Shown here one piece after another: positions 43,737 to 52,814 of a DNA stretch of 64,000 nucleotides. How positions within the stretch are numbered: the first letter of the stretch is position 1; every line of letters starts with the position of its first letter. A program made the position numbers and the translations under genes. Source of the stretch: Nocardioides eburneiflavus. Its GTDB lineage: Bacteria > Actinomycetota > Actinomycetes > Propionibacteriales > Nocardioidaceae. The notes under the pieces were generated by a model. The model was given only the letters and a program-made list of their open reading frames with translations, was not told the origin of the DNA and did not search any database. The stretch lies in the NCBI RefSeq assembly GCF_004785795.1, contig NZ_SRRO01000001.1, forward strand, positions 1,178,001 to 1,242,000, in the 5' to 3' direction.

Positions 43737-44765
43737 ATGGCATCGGGGGAGAAGAAGCCGGCGCGCTCGCGCGTCGTGCTCACGGACATCAGCTCGCGCG
43801 CGTGGGAGCACCCCGCCGACAAGGGCGCACTGGTCGCGCTGCGCAAGCTCAAGGGCTTCGACGTGCTGCTCAAGACCATGTCGGGGGTGTTCCGGGAGCG
43901 GGCCTGGCGGCTCACGCTGCTCGGCTCGGCCGTACGGGTCGACGAGCGGCAGTTCGCCCGGCTGCACCGGCTGCTGGCCGAGGTCGGTCGCAGCCTCGAC
44001 GCGACCGACCTGCCGGAGATGTACGTCCAGGCCGACCCGACGCTGGGTGCGATGACGATCGGCATGGACAAGCCGATCATCGTGCTGTCCTCGGGCCTGG
44101 TGCACCACCTCGACGACGACGAGCTGCGTTTCGTCATCGGCCACGAGCTGGGCCACGCGATCAGTGGTCATGCGATCTACCGCACGCTGCTGATGCGCCT
44201 GTTGGGCCTCGGCGGCCTGCTGAACGCGATCCCGGGCGGCGCCATCGGCATCCGGATGGTCACCGTCGGACTGCTCGAGTGGTCGCGCAAGGCCGAGCTG
44301 TCGGCCGACCGCGCCGGCCTGCTCGCCAGCCAGGACCCGACGGCGGCGCTGCGCACGCACATGAAGATCGCCAGCGGCGGCACGCTCGAGGAGCTCGACG
44401 TCACCTCGTTCCTCCAGCAGGGGGCGGAGTACGACGAGGGCGGCGACGTGCGTGAGTCGCTGATCAAGCTGTCGCTGCTCCAGCAGCAGAGCCACCCCTT
44501 CGCGGTCGTGCGCGCCACCGAGCTCCGCCGCTGGATCGACACCGGCGCCTACACGACGATCCTCGGCGGCGACTACCCGCGCCGCTCCGACGACGACACC
44601 GCCTCGGTCAGCGAGGCCGCCCAGGAGGCGGCTGCGAGCTATGCCCTCGCCTTCGAGCGGACCCAGGACACCCTGGGTCGCCTGGTCCACGACCTCGCCG
44701 GCTGGATGGGCAGCGCCAGCACCTGGATCAACGACCGGTTCCGCCGCGGCAACGAGAGCGACTGA
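43737..44765 (+). CDS. M48-family zinc metallopeptidase
   Basis: A 342-residue protease. The zinc site is VIGHELGHAISGH (HExxH) with the third ligand Glu in WSRKAELSADRAG, the M48 pattern. A hydrophobic stretch between them (LLMRLLGLGGLLNAIPGGAIG) may dip into the membrane, as in HtpX/Ste24-like enzymes, but no strong N-terminal anchor is present. The C-terminal third is helical and acidic/basic mixed (YALAFERTQDTLGRLVHDL). GAGGA lies 7 bases before the ATG. Probable membrane-protein or envelope quality-control protease; substrates unknown. Confidence 0.88.
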   Translation: MASGEKKPARSRVVLTDISSRAWEHPADKGALVALRKLKGFDVLLKTMSGVFRERAWRLTLLGSAVRVDERQFARLHRLLAEVGRSLDATDLPEMYVQADPTLGAMTIGMDKPIIVLSSGLVHHLDDDELRFVIGHELGHAISGHAIYRTLLMRLLGLGGLLNAIPGGAIGIRMVTVGLLEWSRKAELSADRAGLLASQDPTAALRTHMKIASGGTLEELDVTSFLQQGAEYDEGGDVRESLIKLSLLQQQSHPFAVVRATELRRWIDTGAYTTILGGDYPRRSDDDTASVSEAAQEAAASYALAFERTQDTLGRLVHDLAGWMGSASTWINDRFRRGNESD

Positions 44766-44789
44766 GGCTCCCGGTCGGTCCCTGACGCA

Positions 44790-44826
44790 GTCGGGCCCCG
44801 GACACCTGCGGTGTCCGAGGCCCGAC
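44790..44826. terminator. Bidirectional terminator between M48 gene and small membrane gene
   Basis: A 16-base stem with one mismatch, GTCGGGCC-CGGACAC with GTGTCCG-GGCCCGAC, and loop CTGCG. It lies between two convergent genes, 25 bases past one stop and 16 bases from the other. Confidence 0.75.
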
Positions 44827-44841
44827 GAAGGCGACGTGCTG

Positions 44842-44985
44842 CTACCAGACCCGGCGGCTGGAGCCCCCGATCGGCACGAAGTTCAGGACCAGGCCGACGA
44901 CGATCAGGATGATGCCGATGGTGGTCAGGATGCTCTGGGGCAGCAGGAGCCCGAGGATGAGCAGGATCAGTCCGAGGACAATCAT
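44842..44985 (-). CDS. 47-residue hydrophobic membrane protein (DUF6131-like)
   Basis: A micro-protein too short for standard ORF cut-offs. It begins MIVLGLILLILGLLLP, a first membrane helix, then QSILTTIG and a second helix ILIVVGLVLNFV, ending GGSSRRVW. AAGGAGG stands 8 bases before the ATG, and a strong terminator lies downstream, so it is very likely expressed. Size and sequence style match small actinobacterial membrane proteins I know as DUF6131; function unknown. Confidence 0.8.
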   Translation of the reverse strand: MIVLGLILLILGLLLPQSILTTIGIILIVVGLVLNFVPIGGSSRRVW

Positions 44986-45135
44986 GGGGTTTGCCTCCTT
45001 GGTCATGCGGCCCGCCCACGGTGGGTGGCCGCCGGATCACTCTGCCGCTCCTCCGACCCTTTGAAAAGTCGGGTTCGCCCCTCCGGGTGAGGGTGTGTCC
45101 ACCGTTGCCGCCGGTCCGGAGCCGTGGCGACCGGG

Positions 45136-46005
45136 TCAGTCGGTGCCGAGGGCCAGGATCGACTCATGGATCGCCAGCGTGCGGCGGGCCGACTCGACGT
45201 GGAGGTTCTCCACCATCCTGCCGTTGTGGGTCACGACCCCGGCGCCCTTGCCGTCCTCCCACGCGGCGATGAGCCCGCGCGCGTCCTCGACCGCCTGCTC
45301 GCTCGGGGCGAAGGCGGCGTTGGCGCCCTCGACCTGCCCGGGGTGGATGAGGGTCTTGCCGTCGAAGCCCATCTGGCGGCCCTGCTCGCACTCGGCGAGG
45401 AAGCCGTCGGTGTCCTTGACGTCGTTGTAGACGCCGTCGACCACCGCGATGCCGGCGGCGCGGCCGGCGAGCAGCGCGGTGTGCAGGCTCGGGAGGATCG
45501 GGCCGCGACCCGGCACGTGCTCGGCGTACAGCTCCTTGACGAGGTCGTTGGTGCCGAGCACGAAGGCGCCGAGGCGCTGCGAGGCGCGCGCGATCTCGAG
45601 CGCGGACAGGATCGCGACGGGCGTCTCGACCATCGCCCACAGCATCGTGTGGTCCGGTGCGCCGGCCTTCTCCATGGCCGCCACGAGCTGGGCGACCTCG
45701 TCGGCGCTGTCGACCTTGGGCACCACGATCGCGGCCGGGCCCGCCTGGCTGGCGGCGACGACGTCGTCGTCGTGCCACTCGGTGCCGATGCCGTTGACGC
45801 GGATGGTGACCGTACGCCGGCCGTACTCGCCGCTGGCGGCCGCGGCGGCTGCCGCCTCACGGGCGGCGGGCTTGGCGTCGGGGGCGACGGCGTCCTCGAG
45901 GTCGAGGATCAGGCCGTCGCACGCGATCGACTTCGCCTTCTCCAGCGCCCGCTCGTTGGAGCTGGGCATGTAGAGGACGGAGCGGAGGGGGGTGAACTCA
46001 GACAT
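45136..46005 (-). CDS. HpcH/HpaI (CitE-like) CoA-ester lyase
   Basis: A 289-residue TIM-barrel lyase/aldolase of the citrate-lyase-beta family. Family signs: LRSVLYMPSSNERALEKAKS, the metal-binding LILDLEDAV, TIRVNGIGTEWHDDD, WAMVETPVAILSALEIA and GFDGKTLIHPGQVEGAN. Such free-standing CitE-like proteins cleave or form malyl-, citramalyl- or related CoA esters. ATG 46005 (MSEFTPLRS) overlaps the stop of the upstream paralogous lyase by 8 bases; an in-frame TTG 6 bases upstream is less likely. Works with that neighbour in one pathway, probably acyl-CoA or dicarboxylate metabolism. Confidence 0.88.
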   Translation of the reverse strand: MSEFTPLRSVLYMPSSNERALEKAKSIACDGLILDLEDAVAPDAKPAAREAAAAAAASGEYGRRTVTIRVNGIGTEWHDDDVVAASQAGPAAIVVPKVDSADEVAQLVAAMEKAGAPDHTMLWAMVETPVAILSALEIARASQRLGAFVLGTNDLVKELYAEHVPGRGPILPSLHTALLAGRAAGIAVVDGVYNDVKDTDGFLAECEQGRQMGFDGKTLIHPGQVEGANAAFAPSEQAVEDARGLIAAWEDGKGAGVVTHNGRMVENLHVESARRTLAIHESILALGTD

Positions 46006-47083
46006 CGGCAACCTCGATCCGGTCGTACTGCTCCTTGAGCTCGGGGTCGATGGCGGCGAGCGCGTCGGCGAGGGCCACCATCACCCGGCACTGCTTCACC
46101 GAGGCGTCGTCCTCCATCTTGCCGTCGATCATCACCGCGCCCGTGCCGTCGCCCATCGCGGCGATGACCCGGCGGGCGTGCGCGACGTCCTCGACGCTGG
46201 GGGAGAAGACCTTGTTGGCGATCGTGATTTGGACCGGGTGCAGGCTCCAGGCGCCGACGCAGCCGAGCAGGAACGCGTTGCGGAACTGGTCCTCGCACGC
46301 GACGGTGTCCTTGATGTCCCCGAACGGACCGTAGTAGGGGTAGATGCCGTGCATCGCGCACGCGTCGACCATCCGGGCGATCGTGTAGTGCCACAGGTCC
46401 TGCTGGTAGGTCGTGCGCTGCGCGTCGTACTGCGGCACGCCGAGGTCGTCGCGCGCCGGGTCCTGCCGGACGAGGTAGCCGGGGTGGCCGCCGCCGACGC
46501 GGGTGGTCTTCATCCGGCGGTCGGCGGCGAGGTCGGCCGGGCCGAGGGAGAGGCCCTGCATGCGCGGGCTGGCCGCGCAGATCTCCTCGATGTTGGCCAC
46601 GCCGCGCGCGGTCTCGAGGATCGCGTGGACCTGCAGCGGCTTCGTCAGCCCTGCCCTGGCCTCGAGCTGGGCGAGCAGCCGGTCGACGTAGTGGATGTCC
46701 TCGGCGCCCTGCACCTTCGGCACCATGATCACGTCGAGCTTGTCGCCGATCTCCGGGACGAGCGTGGTGAGGTCGTCGAGCACCCACGGGCTGTCGAGGG
46801 AGTTGATCCGGGTCCAGAACTGGGTCGGACCGAAGTCAGTGCTCTTCCCGATGTCGACCAGGCCCTGGCGCGACTTCTCCTTGTTCTCCGCCTTGACCGC
46901 GTCCTCGAGGTTGCCGAGCAGCACGTCGACGGTGCCGACCATGTCGGGGACCTTGGCGGCCATCTTCTCGTTGCCCGGGTCGAAGAAGTGGATGGCGCGG
47001 CTCGGGCGGGCCGGGATCTCGCGCAGCGGCGCGGGAGCGCCGACGGCGAGGGGCGCGAAGAAGTCCTTGGCAGGTCGAGTCAT
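45998..47083 (-). CDS. HpcH/HpaI (malyl-CoA lyase-like) CoA-ester lyase
   Basis: A 361-residue member of the same superfamily but of the longer branch. Visible are HFFDPGNEKMAAKVPDMVG, VLLGNLEDAVKAENK (metal Glu/Asp), DVIMVPKVQGAEDI, AILETARGVANIEEI and GPADLAADRRMKTTRVGGGHPGY. The length and the RMKTTRVGGG segment are closest to malyl-CoA/beta-methylmalyl-CoA lyase-like proteins. Start ATG 47083 (MTRPAKDFF). Tandem with the shorter CitE-like gene. Exact substrate not assignable. Confidence 0.85.
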   Translation of the reverse strand: MTRPAKDFFAPLAVGAPAPLREIPARPSRAIHFFDPGNEKMAAKVPDMVGTVDVLLGNLEDAVKAENKEKSRQGLVDIGKSTDFGPTQFWTRINSLDSPWVLDDLTTLVPEIGDKLDVIMVPKVQGAEDIHYVDRLLAQLEARAGLTKPLQVHAILETARGVANIEEICAASPRMQGLSLGPADLAADRRMKTTRVGGGHPGYLVRQDPARDDLGVPQYDAQRTTYQQDLWHYTIARMVDACAMHGIYPYYGPFGDIKDTVACEDQFRNAFLLGCVGAWSLHPVQITIANKVFSPSVEDVAHARRVIAAMGDGTGAVMIDGKMEDDASVKQCRVMVALADALAAIDPELKEQYDRIEVADV

Positions 47084-47165
47084 GGTGCGCAAACTACCGC
47101 CGCGTAGGCGGGGTGGGTATGACGCATGTCTCTCGACGGCGGTGCCGTGCTCCGGGCGTCACCGC

Positions 47166-48272
47166 TCACGGGCGAGCGACGAAGTAGGCGTTGAACGGAT
47201 CGGCCTCCAGGTCGTGGACCACCACCTCGGAGAACCCTGCCTCGCGGACCATCCGCTCGGCCGTCTGCACCCCCCACGCCGTGCCCAGGCCGTCCCCGCC
47301 CTGCCCGAGCGAGACCGACATGCAGTGCACGGTCGACACGGCGTACAGGAACGAGGCCCACGGGAGGTCGAGGTTGTCCTCGAGGTTGCTGGAGGCCTTG
47401 ATGTCGACCATCAGGTAGCACCCGTCCGGGCGCAGGGCACGGCGGATGTTCGCCAGGACCGTGGCAGGGTGCGCCTGGTCGTGGATCGCGTCGAAGGTGG
47501 TGACGAGGTCGTACGCCGCGACCTCCTCCCATCGCGCGACGTCGAGCACCTCGAAGCGCACGTTGGCCAGCCCCCACGCAGCGGCCTCGGCGCGCGCTGT
47601 GTCGAGGGCCTCGCTGCTGAAGTCGTAGCCGACGAAGGCGCTGGCCGGGTACGCCCGCGCGAGGAGGTTGATCGCGTGCCCCTCGCCGCACCCGATGTCG
47701 GCGACGACGATGCCCTCCTCGAGCCGGTCGACCACGCCGGTGAGCGGGATGATCGTGTCGAGCAGCGACGCGTCGTTGACGGCCGCGCTGTCGGCGGCCT
47801 GCAGGTGGTGGAAGCCGGGGTAGTCGTCGTAGGAGAGTCCGCCGCCGCGACGGAACACCTCGACCACCTTGGGCTGCACGAGTCCCATGAGGGAGGTGAA
47901 GCGCATCGTCCGCGCCAGGTTGTCGGCCCCGTTGCCGGTGAGGAACGGCGCGTGGTCGGGATCGAGGTGGTACGTGCGCTCGGCCGGGGCGTACCGCACG
48001 AACCCTGCGGTCACCATGCCGGCGAGCCACTCGCGCACGTAGCGCTCGTCGAGCCCGGCCGCGTCGGCGACCTGGACGCTCGTGGCCGGAGGGAGAGCGG
48101 CCAGGGTGTCGAACAGCCCCAGCTCGTGGCCGAGGCTGGCGAGCCCGCAGATCGCCCCGTCGTTGAGGATCCGGACGACCCGGCCCGCCACCTCGTCGGG
48201 GTCGGGCGCGTGGGCGGCCTCGGAGGTCTCGGTGCCGGTGCTGCCGGCGGGTGCGGCGTCGAGGGTGGTCAT
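47166..48272 (-). CDS. SAM-dependent methyltransferase with N-terminal winged helix
   Basis: A 368-residue protein. Residues 28-110 are a winged-helix dimerisation domain of the O-methyltransferase type (VADAAGLDERYVREWLAGMVTAGFVRY). The Rossmann methyltransferase domain has VVADIGCGEGHAINLLA (SAM motif I) near 190, FVGYDFSSEALDTAR, and YDLVTTFDAIHDQAHP. The acceptor is unknown; such proteins are often annotated as ubiE/COQ5-like. AGGAGG precedes the ATG. It lies 106 bases downstream of the LuxR/TPR regulator on the same strand, a pairing suggesting regulation by it. Confidence 0.85.
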   Translation of the reverse strand: MTTLDAAPAGSTGTETSEAAHAPDPDEVAGRVVRILNDGAICGLASLGHELGLFDTLAALPPATSVQVADAAGLDERYVREWLAGMVTAGFVRYAPAERTYHLDPDHAPFLTGNGADNLARTMRFTSLMGLVQPKVVEVFRRGGGLSYDDYPGFHHLQAADSAAVNDASLLDTIIPLTGVVDRLEEGIVVADIGCGEGHAINLLARAYPASAFVGYDFSSEALDTARAEAAAWGLANVRFEVLDVARWEEVAAYDLVTTFDAIHDQAHPATVLANIRRALRPDGCYLMVDIKASSNLEDNLDLPWASFLYAVSTVHCMSVSLGQGGDGLGTAWGVQTAERMVREAGFSEVVVHDLEADPFNAYFVARP

Positions 48273-48378
48273 GGCGTCCTCCTGGGGTGGGTGGTGTGCT
48301 CCCGACGCTAGGAGCGCCGCGGCGGCCGGCGCGTCGGGCAGACACCCCATCCGCGGCGCAGGGCGTGGGGCGTACGCC

Positions 48379-49986
48379 TCAGGCCACGCCGTTGTCGCGC
48401 GCCCACGCCGCGGCGGCGGTGCGCGTGCCGACCCCGACCTTGGTGAAGATGTTGGCGAGGTGGCGGCCGACCGTCTTCTCGCTGATCACCAGCGCGACGG
48501 CGACCTCCCGGTTGGTCGCGCCGGCCGCGACGGCTCTCAGCACCTCCAGCTCCCGCTCCGTCAGCCCGCACGGGCGGTGCGCGCCCCCGGAGAGGCGTAC
48601 GACGTCGGGCACGGCACCGAGCTGGCGGTGGATCGCGAGCGCGGTCGCGGCCGCGGCGTCCGCCCGGTCCGGCCGACCTGCCGCACGGTGGGCGCGCGCG
48701 AGTGCCTCGTGCACGGTCGCCGTCGCGTGGCGGTGGCGCTGCTGCCGGTGGACCGCGGCCGCCTGCTCGAGCAGGACCACCGCGTCCGCCGGACGGTCCT
48801 CGGCGACCAGGATCGCGGCGCGCGCCTGCGCCGCCCGCGCGAGGAGGCCGGGCGTGGAGAACCACTCCGCGGTCTCCTCCAGCTCGGCCGCCAGCGTGCG
48901 GGCGTACGCCGGCTCGCCCTCGGCCAGGGACAGGTCGACCGCGGCGGGCAGCATCCGGGCGCGACCGAGCCGGGTCGCGTCAGCCAGGCCGACGCGCAGC
49001 TCGTCGAGGGCCTCGCCGGGGCTGCCGCCGGCAGCCGTCAGCAGCGCAGCGCCGGGGAGCGCGTCGTGGTTGAGCGCGCGAGCGAGGCCGTACGCCTCCC
49101 GGGCGCCCGCCGCGTCGCCGCGCAGCCGGCGCACCTCGCCCAGCGTGTAGTAGCCCTCGCCGGCGAGCCAGCCGTGCGCACCGACCAGGTCGGCGCTCCG
49201 CGCACCTAGCTCGGCCTCCACCGTCTCCCACGCACCCTCGGCGACCAGCAGCTGGAGCTCGTGGATGCGGGCCACGTGGGCGTACATGAAGCTGCGGCCC
49301 TGCGGCTCCGCCCACCGGGTCATCCCCTCGGTCCACGCGCGCATCCGGGCTAGGTCGCCGAGCTCGTCGCACAGGTGGATGACCGTGCAGTAGAGGTCTC
49401 CCGACCAGAGCGCGTCGACCTGGCCGGCGACCACGGGGAGCATCGCCTGGTCGAGGTCGGCGAAGCCCTCGCGCGTGTGCCCGCGGCGCACGGCCGCCAG
49501 CCCGCGGATGACCAGCGCGAAGCTGCGGAGGGTCGGGTCGTCGTGCTCTCGCGCCAGCACGTCGATCTGGCGCGCGGCCTCGTCCGCGTCCTCGGGCGAG
49601 CCGGTCAGGTCCAGGTCGGCGGCCGCGTCGACGTAGAGGAGGTAGCCGTGCAGCACGCCGCGGGGGAGGTCGGCGACGACCCGGCGCGCGCGGGCCAGCC
49701 ATGCCATCCCCACCGACACGTCGCCGCGGACCATCCACTGCAGCGCCAGTCGCAGCGCCCGGTCCGCCGCCCGGTGGGTCTCACCCTCCGCGATCAGACG
49801 CGTGTACGCCCGCTCGGATACCGCCATCGACTCGGGTGAGTCACCGAGCCACCAGGCAGCCTCCGCCAACAGCCCGAGGTCGCTGGTCGAGAGCTCGTCG
49901 CGGGCGCCCGCGAGGCCCGCGTGGACCGCGCGCCAGTCGCGCCGCCCTCGCGCGAGCCGCACGGGGGAGACCGCGTCGGAGGTCAT
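48379..49986 (-). CDS. LuxR-family regulator with TPR-like sensor region
   Basis: A 535-residue regulator. Residues 1-460 are an all-helical TPR-like array (for example AADRALRLALQWMVRG, RSFALVIRGLAAVRRGHT, EGYYTLGEVRRLRGDA), probably for binding a protein or ligand; there is no ATPase motif. The C-terminal LuxR helix-turn-helix (about 472-535) has LTERELEVLRAVAAGATNREVA and ISEKTVGRHLANIFTKVGV. Regulates unknown genes, plausibly the methyltransferase just downstream. It carries unusually high Ala/Arg content. Confidence 0.87.
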   Translation of the reverse strand: MTSDAVSPVRLARGRRDWRAVHAGLAGARDELSTSDLGLLAEAAWWLGDSPESMAVSERAYTRLIAEGETHRAADRALRLALQWMVRGDVSVGMAWLARARRVVADLPRGVLHGYLLYVDAAADLDLTGSPEDADEAARQIDVLAREHDDPTLRSFALVIRGLAAVRRGHTREGFADLDQAMLPVVAGQVDALWSGDLYCTVIHLCDELGDLARMRAWTEGMTRWAEPQGRSFMYAHVARIHELQLLVAEGAWETVEAELGARSADLVGAHGWLAGEGYYTLGEVRRLRGDAAGAREAYGLARALNHDALPGAALLTAAGGSPGEALDELRVGLADATRLGRARMLPAAVDLSLAEGEPAYARTLAAELEETAEWFSTPGLLARAAQARAAILVAEDRPADAVVLLEQAAAVHRQQRHRHATATVHEALARAHRAAGRPDRADAAAATALAIHRQLGAVPDVVRLSGGAHRPCGLTERELEVLRAVAAGATNREVAVALVISEKTVGRHLANIFTKVGVGTRTAAAAWARDNGVA

Positions 49987-50028
49987 CCTCCGAGTGTCGT
50001 CCCGGTGGCCGAGCCAGGCAATCGCCGG

Positions 50029-50610
50029 TCAGGACCGGTCCCGGCGGGTGCGTCGGCGCCGCCACCACGTCAGCTCGCGAGGGGACGCCTCCGCCGCCGC
50101 CGCGCGTGACGCACGCTGGGCCTCGATCCGCGCCGTACGTCGCTGCGTCCACGCGGCCACCTCGGCGTCGACGTCGCGCACCGCCGTGACCACCGGAGGG
50201 CCGCCCTGCAGCTGCCGGCGGGTCTCCACCACCCTCCGGTTGAAGTCCTCGAGCTCGCGGCGCACCTCCCGCTCGACGGTGATCGCGTCGAGCCGGGCCT
50301 CCAGCTCGGCGTCCTCCTTGCGCAGCCCCAGCGCCGGCGGGAGGAGGGCGATGTTCTCGCGCTCGACGAGCTTCTTCACCCACCAGTCGGGGTCGTGCTC
50401 GACGCCGAGGTCCTCGATCGGCTTGCCCTGGCCGGGCAGGTCGTCGAAGTCCCCGCGCTCCATCGCCTGCCGGACCTGCAGGTCGACCCACATGGCCTGC
50501 TGCGCGATCCGGGCTGCCGCTGCGGATCGGCCGGTGCGGTCCTCCCGTTCGCGCTCGCGGCGTACGGGCTCGGCGCCGGGACGGTCGGCTGTGGGGTCGC
50601 GGTCGGACAC
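50029..50610 (-). CDS. DUF1992 (DnaJ-C28-like) protein
   Basis: A 193-residue cytoplasmic protein with the DUF1992 core: VDLQVRQAMERGDFDDLPGQGKPI near 42-65, followed by DPDWWVKKLVERENIALLPPALGLRKE, as in the bacterial homologues of DNAJC28. N- and C-terminal parts are highly charged, mostly arginine and glutamate helices (RREREREDR, RTARIEAQRASRAA). Function of the family unknown. Divergent from the DUF427 gene by a 106-base spacer. Confidence 0.85.
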   Translation of the reverse strand: MSDRDPTADRPGAEPVRREREREDRTGRSAAAARIAQQAMWVDLQVRQAMERGDFDDLPGQGKPIEDLGVEHDPDWWVKKLVERENIALLPPALGLRKEDAELEARLDAITVEREVRRELEDFNRRVVETRRQLQGGPPVVTAVRDVDAEVAAWTQRRTARIEAQRASRAAAAEASPRELTWWRRRRTRRDRS

Positions 50611-50716
50611 GAGAGATCACCTCCGGTGCACCAAGCCTAGGACGCCGGCGGTCGTCGCCGCGGGTCACCGCGTCAGACCTGTGGCCGGGGCACGGGAGTC
50701 GGAGCACACTGGACGG

Positions 50717-51493
50717 GTGCTGCGGACCGAGACCATCGACAAGTGGGTGCGGGGACGCCTCGGCGACCGACTGGTCGTCGAGTCGCGCGAACCCCTCCTG
50801 GTGTGGCAGGGCCACTTCCCGCCCGTCTACGCCTTCCGTCGCGACGAGGTCGCGGACGGCGCCCTGGATCCCGCTCCGGCGCCGGCACGCGACGGCTTCT
50901 CGTTCTTCGGCCCGCAGCTCCCGGTGGCGCAGTGGTACGACCTCCGGGTGGGCGACCGGGTGCTGCGGGCCGGCGCGTGGACCCTCGACGCAGAGCCGGT
51001 GCAGGACCGGGTCGTGCTGACCTGGGAGCCGGGGCGGCTCGACTGGACCGAGGAGGACGAGCCGGTCACCGGGCATCCCCGCGACCCGCACAAGCGGGTG
51101 GAGGTGCTGTCGAGCAGCCGTCACGTGGAGATCGCCGTCGACGGCGTGACGCTCGCGAGCAGCGACCGCCCGGTGCTGCTGTTCGAGACGGACCTGCCGA
51201 CGCGCTACTACCTGCCCGTCGAGGACGTCCGCCTCGACCTGCTCGAGCCGACCGACAACACCTCCGTGTGTCCCTACAAGGGGCGCGCCGACTCCTACTG
51301 GACGTGGCCGGGTCCGCCCGGCCTGCCCAACGTCGCCTGGTCCTACTCGTCGCCCGCGCCTGCGGTCGGAGCCGTCGCCGGACGCATCGCCTTCTACAAC
51401 GAGCTCGTGGACGTGTCGGTCGACGGCGTCGCGCAGGAGCGGCCAGCGTCTCCCTTCAGCGCACCCGCCCAGCGCCCCGGCGCCGGCGCCTGA
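50717..51493 (+). CDS. DUF427 (tandem) protein
   Basis: A 258-residue protein with two DUF427 units. The second (about 115-235) is textbook: KRVEVLSSSRHVEIAVDGVTLASSDRPVLLFET split by strands, then LPTRYYLPVEDVRLDLLEPTDN, TSVCPYKGRADSYWTW and IAFYNELVDVSVDG. The first is degenerate (VWQGHFPPVYAFRRDEV). The fold is a small beta-barrel (tandem Tudor-like); catalytic activity has not been established. GTG start (VLRTETIDKWVRG). Stand-alone gene. Confidence 0.88.
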   Translation: MLRTETIDKWVRGRLGDRLVVESREPLLVWQGHFPPVYAFRRDEVADGALDPAPAPARDGFSFFGPQLPVAQWYDLRVGDRVLRAGAWTLDAEPVQDRVVLTWEPGRLDWTEEDEPVTGHPRDPHKRVEVLSSSRHVEIAVDGVTLASSDRPVLLFETDLPTRYYLPVEDVRLDLLEPTDNTSVCPYKGRADSYWTWPGPPGLPNVAWSYSSPAPAVGAVAGRIAFYNELVDVSVDGVAQERPASPFSAPAQRPGAGA

Positions 51494-51610
51494 CGCGCCC
51501 CCCGGGGCACACCTCGGGGTGGGGCAGGGGGAGATCCCGATGGCGCGGTGGCCGCCGGCGAGGCACGCTGGAGTGCAACGACCACCACCGCATCCTCCGG
51601 AGGACCCCCC

Positions 51611-51862
51611 ATGGACACCGTCCGCGCCACCTTCGCCCGTCACGGGTTCGTACGCTCCGCGGGCCGGGGCATCCTGGGCGGCGTCTGCGCAGGGGTGGGG
51701 CGTCGCTTCGGCCTCGGGCCGTGGGTCTCCCGGCTGCTCTTCGTGGTGCTGCTGATGGTGCTGCCCGGCAGCCAGTTCCTCGTCTACCCGCTGCTGTGGT
51801 TCCTGATGCCGAGCGACGACAGCGTCATCGCCGCCTCGCACGCGCCGCGTCCAATGCGCTGA
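51611..51862 (+). CDS. PspC-domain membrane protein
   Basis: An 83-residue PspC-family protein. The cytoplasmic start carries RSAGRGILGGVCAGVGRRFGL near 16-36 (the conserved GGVxxGxAxxxG), followed by membrane helices WVSRLLFVVLLMVLPG and FLVYPLLWFLMP, ending PSDDS. These are the minimal parts of phage-shock protein C, which senses envelope stress with PspA; no pspA is nearby. Ends 3 bases before the convergent secreted-protein gene. Confidence 0.88.
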   Translation: MDTVRATFARHGFVRSAGRGILGGVCAGVGRRFGLGPWVSRLLFVVLLMVLPGSQFLVYPLLWFLMPSDDSVIAASHAPRPMR

Positions 51863-51865
51863 CGC

Positions 51866-52804
51866 CTACTGGTAGGACACGAAGCGGACGTCGGGCAGGG
51901 CACGGCGCACCTGCTTGGGACGCATCCGCGGGACGTCCTCGTCGTAGAAGACCTTGAAGCCCATGGTGAACTTCCGCGGCACGGCGACGTTGCGGTAGGT
52001 CGCGAGCTTGTCGGCCGGGCTGCCGAAGCCGTCGACGTGCTGCACCATCGCCAGCCCGTCGCGCCGACGGACCTTGCGGATGTCGGGGACCATCCCGGGC
52101 GTGAACTGGTGGATGACGAACAGCTTCTGCGGCAGGCCGTTGTCCCGGGTCAGCCGCGACAGCCAGCCGGCCGTGCGGTTGATCTCGCGCGCGGAGACCG
52201 ACCCGATCGTCTGCCCGGGGAACTCTCCCGGCCCGACCCGCCACTCGGGGTCGAGCGCCAAGCCGACCCACGGGTCCTCCAGCGCCCACTGCCACCGCTT
52301 GGCGGTCGAGAGGAAGTCGGTGCGGCCGGGCTGGAGGTCGAGCAGCAGCAGGACGCCGTTGCGGCGCGCGGCGTCGATGTAGGACTGGACGCGGCTGTGC
52401 AGGACGTCGTGGGCATGGTCGCCGTCGGCGCCGGGGGCGTCTGCGCCGTCGGCGACGGTGACGATCAGCTCGTAGACCGGGAGGAGCCGTTCGCCGCGCT
52501 GGAGGAACGGCGTGCCGGCACGCACGATCCGGCTGAACGCGCGATCGGGGTCGGTCTCCCCGAGGACACCCAGGGAGCTGGTGCCAGCGGTGCCGTAGTA
52601 GGCGGTGAGGAAGCGCTTCTTGCCGAAGACGGTCTTCCCGCCCCCGGGCAGCCGGGAGGGCGTGCGCCCCGCCGCCCGGGCGTCCGTCGCCACCTCGGCG
52701 GTGGGCGTACGGTCCGCGGCGAGCGCCGGCGGACCGGAGAGGAGCGGAAGGGTGAGCAGTGCCGTCGTGAGCGCAGCCAGGCGCGCTCGATTCCCCCGAG
52801 TCAT
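51866..52804 (-). CDS. Secreted hypothetical protein, TIM-barrel-like
   Basis: A 312-residue exported protein with signal peptide MTRGNRARLAALTTALLTLP... ending ALAAD near 30. The mature part alternates strands and helices as in glycoside-hydrolase-like barrels: RFLTAYYGTAG, GVLLLLDLQPGRTDFLS, VGLALDPEWRVGPGE, KLFVIHQFTPGMVPD and GFKVFYDEDVPRM. The DPEW and HQF segments could hold catalytic acid residues but I cannot match a named family. Located 10 bases downstream of the MFS gene, last in the operon. Function unknown. Confidence 0.75.
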   Translation of the reverse strand: MTRGNRARLAALTTALLTLPLLSGPPALAADRTPTAEVATDARAAGRTPSRLPGGGKTVFGKKRFLTAYYGTAGTSSLGVLGETDPDRAFSRIVRAGTPFLQRGERLLPVYELIVTVADGADAPGADGDHAHDVLHSRVQSYIDAARRNGVLLLLDLQPGRTDFLSTAKRWQWALEDPWVGLALDPEWRVGPGEFPGQTIGSVSAREINRTAGWLSRLTRDNGLPQKLFVIHQFTPGMVPDIRKVRRRDGLAMVQHVDGFGSPADKLATYRNVAVPRKFTMGFKVFYDEDVPRMRPKQVRRALPDVRFVSYQ

Positions 52805-52814
52805 GGGCAAGAAC

